DNA from: a virus
Length of the DNA: 64,000 bases
Strand: one strand, 5' to 3'
Virus record (IMG/VR): IMGVR_UViG_3300043775_002839
Location: 29,706-93,705 of that record
Position numbers and translations under genes: made by a program. Positions 44,731 to 52,963 of this stretch are shown piece by piece. Within the stretch, counting starts at the first letter, position 1, and each line of letters starts with the position of its first letter. The notes beneath the pieces were generated by a model. The model was not told the DNA's origin, made no database searches, and saw only the letters and a list, made by a program, of their open reading frames with translations.

Positions 44731-44750
44731 AAAAATAAAAATTAATTAAC

Positions 44751-45305
44751 ATGGGATTACCACATTATTCACAAGACCAAACGTCTAAAAAAGGTAGAAA
44801 TTTTGAACCAATCCAGCCTAACCTGTTTGAAGTTACAGTACTTCCACCAGCTGGTGTTGCAGATGCTCCACTCCTATTACAGCACGTTAATTCAATCTCA
44901 GGATTAGAATTATATAAAGAAATTGCTGCGGTAGAACAAAAATACAAATGGGTTACCAGATCGTTCGCTGGTATGCCTGATGGAACTGCAGTTGATGTAA
45001 CTATTAACTTCTCATTAAACTTAAATGAAGCAAATCAAGCCTATTTATACAAGTCAATGAGACAATGGTATAACTTAAGATACGATCCAAACACAGGTAC
45101 AATGGGCCTTAAAAAAGATTACGTAGGTACTATTGTTATCGTGCAATTTAATAGAGCCGGCGATATTTATAGAACTGTAACTTTAGAAGATTGTCAAATT
45201 ACTTCAGGTTTAGGTTTTACAAATGAATTAAGTTATGAAACCAAAGATGCAGCCGCTTTAGAAGTATCATGGAGATGCGATGCTTGGAAAGAAGTATTAG
45301 CATAA
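44751..45305 (+). CDS. 19: Tail tube protein gp19
   Basis: Forms the inner tail tube. The 184-residue length (T4: 163) and features such as PIQPNLFEVTVLPP, WVTRSFAGMPDGTAVDVTINFSL and the C-terminal SYETKDAAALEVSWRCDAW are those of T4-type tube proteins. It follows the sheath gene and is closed by a strong terminator. Confidence 0.9.
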   Translation: MGLPHYSQDQTSKKGRNFEPIQPNLFEVTVLPPAGVADAPLLLQHVNSISGLELYKEIAAVEQKYKWVTRSFAGMPDGTAVDVTINFSLNLNEANQAYLYKSMRQWYNLRYDPNTGTMGLKKDYVGTIVIVQFNRAGDIYRTVTLEDCQITSGLGFTNELSYETKDAAALEVSWRCDAWKEVLA

Positions 45306-45315
45306 TTATTTAACA

Positions 45316-45354
45316 AAATATAGGGAATGATTAATTTGTTCCCTATATTTTTTT
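45316..45354 (+). terminator. Strong intrinsic terminator after gp19
   Basis: 12-bp stem AAATATAGGGAA/TTCCCTATATTT with an 11-nt loop, then further T residues. Confidence 0.9.
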
Positions 45355-45392
45355 GAAACAAAAACATAATATAATGATAATATAATATATCG

Positions 45393-45608
45393 ATGGATAA
45401 ACTAACCAAAAAGTTACAGGTCCTATTATCAGAAGATGAAGTAACCCTAATTAATCGAATAATACTTAGTGAGGCTATAGAAACTGGACAGCGACCAATT
45501 TCAATTTCAGCGTTTATTAGAGATGTTATAAGAACCGAAATAGACAAAAAATCAGATGAAATTAAAACATTTAATAAAATTGACATTAAAAAACTTAAAA
45601 ACAAATAA
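45393..45608 (+). CDS. Small ribbon-helix-helix-like protein
   Basis: 71 residues. The segment RPISISAFIRDVIRTEIDKK fits the strand-helix signature of ribbon-helix-helix DNA-binding proteins, after a helical N-terminus (KLQVLLSEDEVTLINRIILSE). It starts three bases before the gp26-like gene's leader and may be a small regulator. No other support. Confidence 0.5.
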   Translation: MDKLTKKLQVLLSEDEVTLINRIILSEAIETGQRPISISAFIRDVIRTEIDKKSDEIKTFNKIDIKKLKNK

Positions 45609-45611
45609 TTT

Positions 45612-46577
45612 ATGAGTACAAAAAACGATTCAAATCTAGATGAACAATATAAAAATATGGTTCAATCTGTTGAAACCCAAGAGGTTCATGAACAACAAGT
45701 TCAAGAAGCTCCTTTAAATCTAGGAAAGGTTAACATGGAACGATTTACTGGAGAAAGGGCAGAAGATGCAGATTTCCATTTAGGCTACCATTCAATTCCA
45801 TTACTTTCTCTACCTTCAGGTGGTATGTTTTACCCAGAAGGAACTCAACTTTCAATACGTTCTGCTAAAGTTGCAGAAGTCCGACACTTTTCAACTATTG
45901 ACGAAACTAACGTATTAGATATTGATGAGAAATTAAATACAATAGTAGATTCTTGTACAAGAATTACGTGTACGTCAAAAAGATTATCTTATAAAGACCT
46001 TTTAGAAGAGGACCGTTTTTACGTTATTCTTTCTATTAGAGACTTAACTTTTCCAGAGCCAGAATCAAATTTAAAAATTGAGCATACAAGTAAAAAAGGA
46101 GAAAAGCACGATATTGAAATTAAAAAAGAATATTTTCAATACTTTAAAATTCCAACAGAACTTGATAAGTATTATGATTCTGAATCAAAATCATTTCAAG
46201 TTGAAACAAGATCTTTTGGTACTATTGAAATGAAACCACCTGCTATTGGAGTTATGCAGAAAATTACAGCATATATTAAAGAAAAACAGCAAAAAGGACT
46301 TAAAGTTGACCAGTCAGTACTTCAAATCATTCCATATTTACATAAAGATTGGAGAACATTTAGTGATAAAACAATTTTTGAATTTGAAATTGAATTAAAC
46401 GGATGGACTAATAAAAAATACAATCTAGTCTATACATTGGCTGAAAAAATGAAAGTAGGAATTCAACCAAATATGCTAGTACAATTAGGGGACGAGGAGG
46501 AAGAGGTTCCCATCAGTTTTCGTGACGGAATCAAATCTCTTTTCATTGTTCAAGATATCGCTGGAGAACTTCTTTAA
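45612..46577 (+). CDS. 26: Baseplate hub/tail assembly chaperone (gp26-like)
   Basis: 321 residues. The core LLSLPSGGMFYPEGTQLSIRSAKVAEV, followed by VDSCTRI...YKDLLEEDRFYVILSIRDLTF, is the pattern of the T4 baseplate (gp26-like) family, equivalent to the G-type tail chaperone of other phages. It lies two genes before the tape measure candidate, the usual chaperone position. It terminates at CTT TAA G (46572-46578), where a +1 shift would enter the overlapping frame at 46522-46794. Confidence 0.68.
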   Translation: MSTKNDSNLDEQYKNMVQSVETQEVHEQQVQEAPLNLGKVNMERFTGERAEDADFHLGYHSIPLLSLPSGGMFYPEGTQLSIRSAKVAEVRHFSTIDETNVLDIDEKLNTIVDSCTRITCTSKRLSYKDLLEEDRFYVILSIRDLTFPEPESNLKIEHTSKKGEKHDIEIKKEYFQYFKIPTELDKYYDSESKSFQVETRSFGTIEMKPPAIGVMQKITAYIKEKQQKGLKVDQSVLQIIPYLHKDWRTFSDKTIFEFEIELNGWTNKKYNLVYTLAEKMKVGIQPNMLVQLGDEEEEVPISFRDGIKSLFIVQDIAGELL

Positions 46578-46794
46578 GACGAAGTTTCACATATATCTTA
46601 AACTCCATACACAACCATCTGAACTTGAGGGTATGGAATACTATGAATTCCATTATCTTGTTAAAGAACTAATAGATCATATTAAGGAGGAGAATAAACA
46701 AAACCAAGGCCAAAATGATGCAACATCAGGAGTAATGGGAGGTATGAAAATGCCAAACATAAAAATGCCAAACATCAGTATGCCGAAAATGTAA
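46522..46794 (+). CDS. 51: Tail chaperone extension (gp51-like), probably reached by +1 frameshift
   Basis: Overlaps the gp26-like gene by 56 nt in the +1 frame. The conserved-looking part begins after the overlap (TKFHIYLKLHTQPSELEG, EYYEFHYLVKELIDHIKEEN), then a Gln/Asn-rich segment and a Met/Pro/Ile repeat tail (KMPNIKMPNISMPKM). A shift at CTT TAA G would fuse 72 codons to gp26, giving a protein of about 393 residues, like the G-GT chaperone pairs that assist tape measure assembly. Independent starts inside the overlap (46522) or at the later ATG near 46633 are alternatives. Confidence 0.6.
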   Translation: MTESNLFSLFKISLENFFKTKFHIYLKLHTQPSELEGMEYYEFHYLVKELIDHIKEENKQNQGQNDATSGVMGGMKMPNIKMPNISMPKM

Positions 46795-46798
46795 AAAT

Positions 46799-46824
46799 AA
46801 GGGTCCCTAATCGGGCCCTTTTTT
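46799..46824 (+). terminator. Intrinsic terminator before the tape measure gene
   Basis: Stem AAGGGTCC/GGGCCCTT with one G-U pair, loop CTAATC, and a T run. Confidence 0.82.
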
Positions 46825-46829
46825 ATTTG

Positions 46830-46838
46830 GATATATAA
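46830..46838 (+). promoter_or_regulatory. Late-type promoter box GATATATAA before the tape measure gene
   Basis: Exact box right after the terminator, 37 nt before the GTG start. Confidence 0.58.
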
Positions 46839-46874
46839 CAAAGATAAAGTTTATCTTAAAAAAATCGACAATAG

Positions 46875-49800
46875 GTGACTCAAAGTAATAAACAAATTGT
46901 ACTACTAACAAACCCGTTACAACGAATTGCAGATGCAACTGAAGCAACTACAATAGTTCTTAATAAAATCGCTGAAGTTGTTCTTAATGGCGCAAGTAGT
47001 AAATCCGGAGATACCACTTCAGATGAACTTAAAAAGCAAACAACAATACTTTCTGATATTAGAAGCATTTTAAGGGAGCAGAACAAAGTATTAGCAAATG
47101 GAGCTGGTGCTAAAGGTGGAGCTTCCGGAGGAATGTTCTCTCCGATGTCGGCTAAAGATGTTGGATTAACAGCCCTAATGATAGTTGGAGTTGCTGGAGC
47201 AATTGTTGGAGCAGCCGCAATATTTACATTAGTTCCAGTTATTTCAATAGGACAATTGCTTACAGTATTGGCAGTTGCCGGTATTTTTGCACTTATTGCA
47301 CCGACATTTGTTAAAATTGCAGAAGTACTTAGTGGACAAAAAGATCTTGCTGGAAATGCAAAAGGAGGGGATATGAGTAGTCCAAAGGCAATGTTCGCAC
47401 TTGCCGGAGCCACTGCGCTTGCTATGGTAGGTATTGCAATATCTATAGTCTTAAGTGGCGCAATATTTACTCTAATGCCAGTTATAACAGGTGGTCAATT
47501 CTTAACAGTATTGGCGATTGCAGTTATAATGATTCCAGCCGCTTATGCATACTCAATGATTCTTAAAGCAACTAAAGACCTTAAGAAAGAACAATTAATA
47601 TTCGCAGCAGCTGCAATTCCATTAATGGCAATTGGTATCGTTGCAGCGGCTTATGCATTTATGTTATTACCAAGCGGAGCTAATTTAGTGGCGCCAGATC
47701 CTATATGGGTTCTTAAATCAGCCCTTGCCATTGGTCTTTTTGCAACTGGTTTTTATTTTATTATGAAAGCAATTAAAGGTGCTACTACTAAAGAACTACT
47801 CTATGGCGCCTTAGCAATTCCATTAATTGCGCTATCGATAGTAGCAATTTCGGTTATATTTATGCTATTACCACAAGGAGATAATTTAATGGCACCGGAT
47901 CCTATATGGGTTCTTAAATCAGCGCTTGCAATTGGTCTTTTTGCAACTGGATTCTATTTCATCATGAAAGCCATTAAAGGTGCAACTACTAAAGAACTTA
48001 TTTTTGGTGCAGTAGCCATTCCAATAATGGCAATTGGTATTGTTGCAACCGCATTCATCTTTATGGCAATGCCGGGAAATCCTGTAGCACCAGATCCTAT
48101 ATGGGTTCTTAAATCAGCCCTTGCCATTGGTCTTTTTGCAACTGGATTCTATTTCATTATGAAAGCCATTAAAGGTGCAACTACTAAAGAACTTATTTTT
48201 GGTGCAGTAGCAATTCCAATAATGGCAATTGGTATCGTTGCAACCGCATTCATCTTTATGGCAATGCCAAGCAATCCATCGGCTCCGGATCCTATTTGGG
48301 TCCTTAAATCAGCCCTTGCCATTGGTCTTTTTGCAACTGGATTCTATTTCATCATGAAAGCCATTAAAGGTGCAACAACTAAAGAACTTCTTTTTGGAGC
48401 ACTTGCAATTCCAATAATTGCAGCCAGCATTGTTTTAACATCTTATATTTTTATGGCAATGCCAAGCAATCCATTGGCTCCAGATCCTATATGGGTCCTT
48501 AAATCTGCACTTGCAATTGGACTATTTGCAGTTGGTTTTTATTTTATTATGAAAGCCATTAAAGGAGCATCGCTTAAAGAACTTATTTTTGGTGCTCTTT
48601 CAATTCCAATAATCGCAACCAGCATTGTTTTAACATCTTATATTTTTATGGCGATGCCAAGCAATCCATTGTCTCCGGACCCTATTTGGGTTCTTAAATC
48701 AGCACTTGCTATTGGTCTTTTTGCAGTTGGATTCTATTTTATTATGAAAGCCATTAAAGGAGCATCGCTTAAAGAACTTATTTTTGGTGCTCTTTCAATT
48801 CCAATTATAGCAACCGGTATTGTTTTAACATCTTATATTTTTATGGCGCTACCTGCTACTCAAGTTGCACCAGATCCTGTTTGGGTTCTTAAATCTGCAC
48901 TTGCAATTGGTCTTTTTGCAATTGGTTCCTATTTTGTTATGAAAGCCATTAAAGGAGCAACAACTAAAGAACTACTATTTATGGCGCTTGCAATTCCAAT
49001 TATAGCAACCGGTATTGTCCTAACGGCATATATTTTTATGGCAATGCCAAGCAATCCATTAGCTCCGGATCCTATTTGGGTCCTTAAATCAGCCCTTGCT
49101 ATTGGTCTTTTTGCAATTGGTTCCTATTTTGTTATGAAAGCCATTAAAGGTGCAACAACTAAAGAACTACTATTTATGGCGCTTGCAATTCCAATTATAG
49201 CATTTGGAATTCTTGCAACAGCCTGGATTTTTCAAGGACTTCCAGATGTTTATAAAGCTCCTGAACCGACATGGACTCTTAAATCCGCTCTTGCTATTGT
49301 ACTATTTGGAGCTATGATATATCTTTCAAGTAAAACTATTGGAAAGTTAAGTATGGGTGATATGCTTAAAGCCCTATTAGGGGTTGTTGTAACATCGTTC
49401 GCCATACTTGCAGTAGCATGGTTATTTCAAATGTTGCCTGGTTCATTTGTTGCGCCGCCTTTAGATTGGACCTTAGCAGTCGGAGTTGCACTTGGTGCAT
49501 TTGCCCTGGTCATTACGGCAGTTGGTTTAGCAGTATCGGCGTTGACTCCTGCAACACTTCTCTTAGGAGCATTAGGTATTATAGTAATTGCAATAACAAT
49601 TGTAGCAGTTGGTTGGATTCTTTCACTATTAGAACCTGCAATGCCATCGCTTAAAGCAGTTTCAAATGGATTTGTAGATATTGTGATGGCCCCGGTCCAT
49701 GGAATTATTGATGCATTTGCCAGATTTAAAAATGAGATTGGAGTTGAAAACTTAATCCCTCTTGCTGTTGGTGTAGCTGCCCTAGGAGGAGCCTGGCTGA

Positions 49801-50528
49801 TATTTTCTGCTGCAGTAGCTGGAGGATCTGTTGCTGGATTACTTGGTTCAGCGGCCGGAGCAGTTGGAGCAATATTTAATGGAATAAGTTCTCTTTTTGG
49901 AGGAGATACTCCTTCTCCACTTGATATATTAAAAGAACTTGCGGTACTTGGACCTCAAATACAAACACTAGCAGCCCCGCTTACTGCGGTTGGTGTTGGA
50001 TTTGCAATGATTAATAAGAGCGCAAATGGAGTCTCCAAAGCATTTGAAAGCGTTACTAAATTTGTCGGAGACACTGATGTTGATGATTTAACCGCAAATG
50101 CAAAATCATTAAGTAGTATTGCAAACTCTTATATTAAAATTTCAAATGCAAGTAAAACATTAAATGTAAAAGCAATTGAATCCACTACAAATATGTTTAA
50201 GGCACTTACTGATCTTGCCAAAAATAATGGACAATCTGCAATGGGAATCTTAGCTGATAAATTACTTGTAGCCGTTAAGGAACTTACCGGAGCTGCTAAA
50301 AATCTTGAAGATAGTGTTTCAAAACAAGGTGCTAATACTGCAGCTGCTGGTGATGCAATTGGTGCATCACTTACTAAGGTTAAAGAAACTGTTACTAATG
50401 TTAAGAAGGATGTAAGCAAAATGACTGCCGATGCAAAAGGAGTTATGGACATTCAACCATTAATCGATGCAATAACAAAATTAGAAGACCGCTTTGATAC
50501 GTTTATTACTGTTAAAATAAAACAATAA
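46875..50528 (+). CDS. Tape measure protein candidate with tandem hydrophobic repeats
   Basis: 1217 residues, starting with GTG directly after an in-frame TAG. Residues about 240-800 consist of 65-residue units (APDPIWVLKSALAIGLFATGF..., IMKAIKGATTKEL, IFGAVAIPI..., FIFMAMPSNP), each with two hydrophobic segments. The N- and C-terminal parts are Ala-rich coiled coil (LEDSVSKQGANTAAAGDAI near the end). Length, location after the chaperone pair, and hydrophobic repeats fit a tape measure (gp29-equivalent). At about 1.5 angstrom per residue the tail would be roughly 180 nm. A multi-spanning membrane protein is the alternative. Confidence 0.7.
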   Translation: MTQSNKQIVLLTNPLQRIADATEATTIVLNKIAEVVLNGASSKSGDTTSDELKKQTTILSDIRSILREQNKVLANGAGAKGGASGGMFSPMSAKDVGLTALMIVGVAGAIVGAAAIFTLVPVISIGQLLTVLAVAGIFALIAPTFVKIAEVLSGQKDLAGNAKGGDMSSPKAMFALAGATALAMVGIAISIVLSGAIFTLMPVITGGQFLTVLAIAVIMIPAAYAYSMILKATKDLKKEQLIFAAAAIPLMAIGIVAAAYAFMLLPSGANLVAPDPIWVLKSALAIGLFATGFYFIMKAIKGATTKELLYGALAIPLIALSIVAISVIFMLLPQGDNLMAPDPIWVLKSALAIGLFATGFYFIMKAIKGATTKELIFGAVAIPIMAIGIVATAFIFMAMPGNPVAPDPIWVLKSALAIGLFATGFYFIMKAIKGATTKELIFGAVAIPIMAIGIVATAFIFMAMPSNPSAPDPIWVLKSALAIGLFATGFYFIMKAIKGATTKELLFGALAIPIIAASIVLTSYIFMAMPSNPLAPDPIWVLKSALAIGLFAVGFYFIMKAIKGASLKELIFGALSIPIIATSIVLTSYIFMAMPSNPLSPDPIWVLKSALAIGLFAVGFYFIMKAIKGASLKELIFGALSIPIIATGIVLTSYIFMALPATQVAPDPVWVLKSALAIGLFAIGSYFVMKAIKGATTKELLFMALAIPIIATGIVLTAYIFMAMPSNPLAPDPIWVLKSALAIGLFAIGSYFVMKAIKGATTKELLFMALAIPIIAFGILATAWIFQGLPDVYKAPEPTWTLKSALAIVLFGAMIYLSSKTIGKLSMGDMLKALLGVVVTSFAILAVAWLFQMLPGSFVAPPLDWTLAVGVALGAFALVITAVGLAVSALTPATLLLGALGIIVIAITIVAVGWILSLLEPAMPSLKAVSNGFVDIVMAPVHGIIDAFARFKNEIGVENLIPLAVGVAALGGAWLIFSAAVAGGSVAGLLGSAAGAVGAIFNGISSLFGGDTPSPLDILKELAVLGPQIQTLAAPLTAVGVGFAMINKSANGVSKAFESVTKFVGDTDVDDLTANAKSLSSIANSYIKISNASKTLNVKAIESTTNMFKALTDLAKNNGQSAMGILADKLLVAVKELTGAAKNLEDSVSKQGANTAAAGDAIGASLTKVKETVTNVKKDVSKMTADAKGVMDIQPLIDAITKLEDRFDTFITVKIKQ
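47690..49270 (+). repeat. Tandem 195-bp coding repeats
   Basis: The PDPIWVLKS-coding sequence recurs at about 47697, 47898, 48093, 48288, 48483, 48678, 48873, 49068 and 49263: a first step of 201 bp, then 195 bp each time. Neighbouring units are nearly identical in places. Confidence 0.9.
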
Positions 50529-50542
50529 ACAAATCCCACTTT

Positions 50543-50551
50543 TTTTATATA
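50543..50551 (+). promoter_or_regulatory. Promoter box TTATATAAT before the thioredoxin gene
   Basis: Variant of the late-type box, 20 nt before the start. Confidence 0.48.
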
Positions 50552-50570
50552 ATATAAAAATATAAAATCT

Positions 50571-50825
50571 ATGAAATACCTTTATTTTAGCGCGCCATGG
50601 TGCGGACCTTGTAAACAATTAGCACCGAAAATGAAATTGGTTGCAGAAAGTGTTACTGTTGAAAAAATCCTAGTGGATAATGATACAGAAATGACACAAA
50701 AGTATGGAATCCGAAATATTCCAACAGTATTATTAATCGATGAGAATGGAACAGAACTTGAAAGATTCGTAGGGGTTAATCCAGTTGAATTCTATCTTGA
50801 AAAATATACAAATCATGTTAACTAG
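50571..50825 (+). CDS. Thioredoxin-like protein
   Basis: 84-residue thioredoxin-fold redox protein with the active site APWCGPCKQLAP (CGPC at about 11-14) and the cis-proline segment IRNIPTVLLI. Shorter than bacterial thioredoxin (about 105) because the first strand and helix are missing. It could reduce the phage ribonucleotide reductase NrdA, which ends in CSSC, or host proteins. The stop overlaps the next gene by 11 nt. Confidence 0.88.
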   Translation: MKYLYFSAPWCGPCKQLAPKMKLVAESVTVEKILVDNDTEMTQKYGIRNIPTVLLIDENGTELERFVGVNPVEFYLEKYTNHVN

Positions 50826-51156
50826 AGAATCAATTATCCAAAGGTTATTGGATGAAAAATCCATAACTACCGAAGAGGCTGTTGTCCTATTAAAAACTGA
50901 AGTTACTAAATGGTTGCCGAGTCCGGATCAAAGAATCCCAGGAACTTCAAGTCCTTGGATTGGTCCAGGACCTACTATCCAACCGTATCAGCCATATACC
51001 AGTCCAAATACTCCGTATAATCCAATGTACCCACAATGCGATTGGACTAATAGGCCGGAAACACAACCATATTATGGGGGGACTACATCACATACAGGGA
51101 CTGGAAAAATTAACGCATTTGCATTTAATACTAACGAGAACCTTTGTGCTAAATAA
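50815..51156 (+). CDS. Proline-rich hypothetical protein
   Basis: 113 residues from the ATG at 50815 (an upstream in-frame ATG at 50785 would lie deeper inside the thioredoxin gene). The N-terminal 35 residues are helical (ESIIQRLLDEKSITTEEAVVLLK). The rest is Pro/Tyr/Thr/Gly-rich and disordered (PYQPYTSPNTPYNPMYPQ). Possibly a structural linker or decoration protein; no family recognised. Confidence 0.55.
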   Translation: MLTRESIIQRLLDEKSITTEEAVVLLKTEVTKWLPSPDQRIPGTSSPWIGPGPTIQPYQPYTSPNTPYNPMYPQCDWTNRPETQPYYGGTTSHTGTGKINAFAFNTNENLCAK

Positions 51157-51160
51157 AAAA

Positions 51161-51181
51161 GCCAAGGTTATTTACCTTGGC
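51161..51181 (-). terminator. Terminator of the minus-strand small gene, possibly bidirectional
   Basis: Stem GCCAAGGT/ACCTTGGC with a 5-nt loop; read on the minus strand it is followed by a run of T residues. On the plus strand it may also end the tail operon. Confidence 0.75.
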
Positions 51182-51305
51182 CTTTGTAAGCTTTTTTGTA
51201 TTTGTGGGCTCCTTTATTCTTAGTGCTTTTAGTTTTTGCATGAACCCCTTTTCTTTTCTTTTTTGGAGTTGCTGTGAAAGCTCCTCCGGTTGCGCCTTTT
51301 GCCAT
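51168..51305 (-). CDS. 45-residue very basic small protein
   Basis: Minus strand, ATG at 51305, TAA at 51168. The sequence starts MAKGATGGAFTATPKKKRKG and continues VHAKTKSTKNKGAHKYKKAY, ending KGQGK. About one third of residues are Lys or Arg, with a compact N-terminal Gly/Ala/Thr segment. This suggests binding to nucleic acid (RNA, DNA or ribosome). The stop codon sits inside its own terminator stem. I recall similar short basic proteins in Bacteroidetes and their phages, but I cannot name a function. Confidence 0.72.
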   Translation of the reverse strand: MAKGATGGAFTATPKKKRKGVHAKTKSTKNKGAHKYKKAYKGQGK

Positions 51306-51369
51306 GATTTATGGATATTTTTAGTTTAGATTATTTATCTAAACGTTTCCAAAAAAATGATTGAAAAAG

Positions 51370-51402
51370 TTTTACCGTGTCCCATTTTTTGTTTATATTT
51401 AC
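51370..51402 (+). promoter_or_regulatory. Early-type promoter TTTTACCGTGTC / TATATTTAC
   Basis: Exact 12-mer with its start 24 nt before TATATTTAC; no terminator hairpin is formed here. Confidence 0.7.
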
Positions 51403-51425
51403 ACTATAATTAAAATATATAGATT

Positions 51426-52016
51426 ATGAAGAAAATTAAACTATATGAACAATTTATAGAGGAGAGAAGTGGAGAGCTTTTTAATCCTAAGAAAAACAAA
51501 CCAGTAGTATTAAAACCGACCAAAGATACCGAACTAGAAAAGGAATTCTTTAATCTTATTAGTACAGCGTACTCCGAGATTGGAGGACATATCAAGGTCC
51601 AATCACCAGAGGATGTATTTAAAGACCCTGATTGGAACTATTGGGAGGGAATAGATATTCATGGTAGTAATGATTTTGATGTTATCATGTTTGGTGAAAA
51701 AACCCGTTTTGGACTTAAATTCTCAGGAGTTGGCCATGATGGAACCAAAGATGCTAAAAGAGACTATATGGATAGACGAGGAAAGGAACTAAAGCAACTT
51801 GGATATTATATAGAAGTTTCTGGTAAAATTGCAGAAATCTTAATCAATAAATACCAAGTACCTATTGTAACTGACCGAGAGGTTGTAGAAAAGGTATTGG
51901 GTAAAAAAGTCGATTGGATTGGAAACCTAGACGGTGGAACCGGCGGAGGTTGGTACAGTCGAACTATTGGAGGAGGAGCCCATGAAAAGATAATGTTAGG
52001 TAAACCAAAAGCATAA
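51426..52016 (+). CDS. Conserved phage protein with targeting-like N-terminus
   Basis: 196 residues starting MKKIKLYEQFIEERSGE, a member of the shared N-terminal peptide family with an IEE site. The body has DFDVIMFGEKTRFGLKFSGVGHDG, GYYIEVSGKIAEILINKYQVPIVT and a C-terminal GGAHEKIMLGKP. These look like conserved motifs of a phage-specific enzyme or binding domain, but I cannot assign a function. An early-type promoter lies upstream, and the next gene starts one base after its stop. Confidence 0.65.
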   Translation: MKKIKLYEQFIEERSGELFNPKKNKPVVLKPTKDTELEKEFFNLISTAYSEIGGHIKVQSPEDVFKDPDWNYWEGIDIHGSNDFDVIMFGEKTRFGLKFSGVGHDGTKDAKRDYMDRRGKELKQLGYYIEVSGKIAEILINKYQVPIVTDREVVEKVLGKKVDWIGNLDGGTGGGWYSRTIGGGAHEKIMLGKPKA

Positions 52017-52017
52017 T

Positions 52018-52527
52018 ATGAAAGCACTATTTTTACACGGTCTTGAAAGCAACCCAAAAAGCGAAAAGTCAAAGTTCTTAGCAAAGTTTGATGCCGAATG
52101 TCCCGCAATGGACTATAAAAATTCTGGACTATTTAATGAAATCTTAGCAAAGATACAATCTGATAGACCAGATGTTTTAATTGGAAGTTCTATGGGAGGT
52201 TGGTTTGCATATTGTCTTTCAACGATTACTGGAATACCAACTATTCTCTTTAATCCAGCAGTTCATAGTCGTTCAATGGAACCTGTTGTTCAAATGGGAA
52301 GTATGAAGGCAAATCATACTGTTATTCTTGGTAAGAAAGATGACCTAATTAGCACTGAAGGGACACTTGAATGGATTAAAAAGAATCCAGGAAATTTCAA
52401 TGTTCACTTTGAAAACAATGGACACCAAACACCAATTGGTATATTTAAGAAATACGTTCTGAATTCTGGCTATCTTAACGAAATGCAAAGGATTAAAATG
52501 TTTGAGGAATTCAATAGCCTGGATTAA
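52018..52527 (+). CDS. YqiA-like alpha/beta hydrolase (esterase)
   Basis: 169-residue short alpha/beta hydrolase. LHGLESNPKSEKS is the oxyanion-side start, GSSMGGWFA is the nucleophile elbow (Ser about 60), KKDDLIS supplies the acid, and NNGHQTP the catalytic His. This is the architecture of the UPF0227/YqiA esterase family (about 190 residues). Substrate unknown. It begins one base after the preceding gene, with which it probably forms a two-gene early operon. Confidence 0.8.
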   Translation: MKALFLHGLESNPKSEKSKFLAKFDAECPAMDYKNSGLFNEILAKIQSDRPDVLIGSSMGGWFAYCLSTITGIPTILFNPAVHSRSMEPVVQMGSMKANHTVILGKKDDLISTEGTLEWIKKNPGNFNVHFENNGHQTPIGIFKKYVLNSGYLNEMQRIKMFEEFNSLD

Positions 52528-52552
52528 ACATAAAACTTTAACAAAAATAATT

Positions 52553-52582
52553 AACCTGACATTTTACCGTGTCAGGTTTTTT
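52553..52582 (+). terminator. Terminator overlapping an early-type promoter
   Basis: Stem AACCTGACA/TGTCAGGTT, loop TTTTACCG, T run. The loop and right arm contain the promoter element TTTTACCGTGTC. Confidence 0.8.
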
Positions 52583-52594
52583 GATTATATTTAC
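52562..52594 (+). promoter_or_regulatory. Early-type promoter TTTTACCGTGTC / TATATTTAC
   Basis: Same element and 24-nt step as at 34735, 51370 and 58483; it drives the small gene at 52613. Confidence 0.7.
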
Positions 52595-52612
52595 ATATCT
52601 AATTAAAACACC

Positions 52613-52750
52613 ATGGAAAAGAAAAAACTTACAAAGATAAACTTCACATTAGAAGAATGGTTTGATGCCTTAAAGGTGCCGACTCCTCATCGTAATAAAA
52701 AGAAGTATTTCAAGAAAAGAAAGCACAAAGGTAAATCCGAGGATTGTTAA
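52613..52750 (+). CDS. Small basic protein (45 aa)
   Basis: MEKKKLTKINFTLEEWFDAL followed by a basic tail (PHRNKKKYFKKRKHKGKSED). It lies directly behind an early-type promoter and is followed by another. A small, strongly basic early product of this kind could act on host RNA polymerase, nucleoid or nucleases; no family recognised. Confidence 0.6.
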   Translation: MEKKKLTKINFTLEEWFDALKVPTPHRNKKKYFKKRKHKGKSEDC

Positions 52751-52779
52751 TAACTTTAACAAAACTTTAACACTCCGGA

Positions 52780-52812
52780 TTTTCCAGATTCAAAACTATT
52801 GATTATATTTAC
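52780..52812 (+). promoter_or_regulatory. Early-type promoter TTTTCCAGATTC / TATATTTAC
   Basis: Variant upstream element with its start 24 nt before TATATTTAC, preceded by the shared TTAATAACTTTAACAAAA block. Confidence 0.65.
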
Positions 52813-52835
52813 ATATCTAATTAAACAAAGGAATT

Positions 52836-52961
52836 ATGATTATAGCGACCGAATTAGCAGAAAAATTAATAGCCACAGGAAAACTTATTTTTGGAGACTA
52901 TTTTATTAACCTAGAAGGTGAATATTATATTACTCGTAAAAATCTTAATAAAATTAAATAG
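52836..52961 (+). CDS. Small hypothetical protein (41 aa)
   Basis: MIIATELAEKLIATGKLIFG, then DYFINLEGEYYITRKNLNKI: a short helix followed by beta strands. The promoter box lies 23 nt upstream and the next gene starts two bases after the stop. Confidence 0.5.
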   Translation: MIIATELAEKLIATGKLIFGDYFINLEGEYYITRKNLNKIK

Positions 52962-52963
52962 TT

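Noticed and set aside
46522-46524. ATG at 46522 as the true start of the gp51-like protein
   Set aside because: It would overlap the gp26-like frame by 56 nt with no coupling signal; the CTT-TAA shift site explains the overlap better, though this is not proven.
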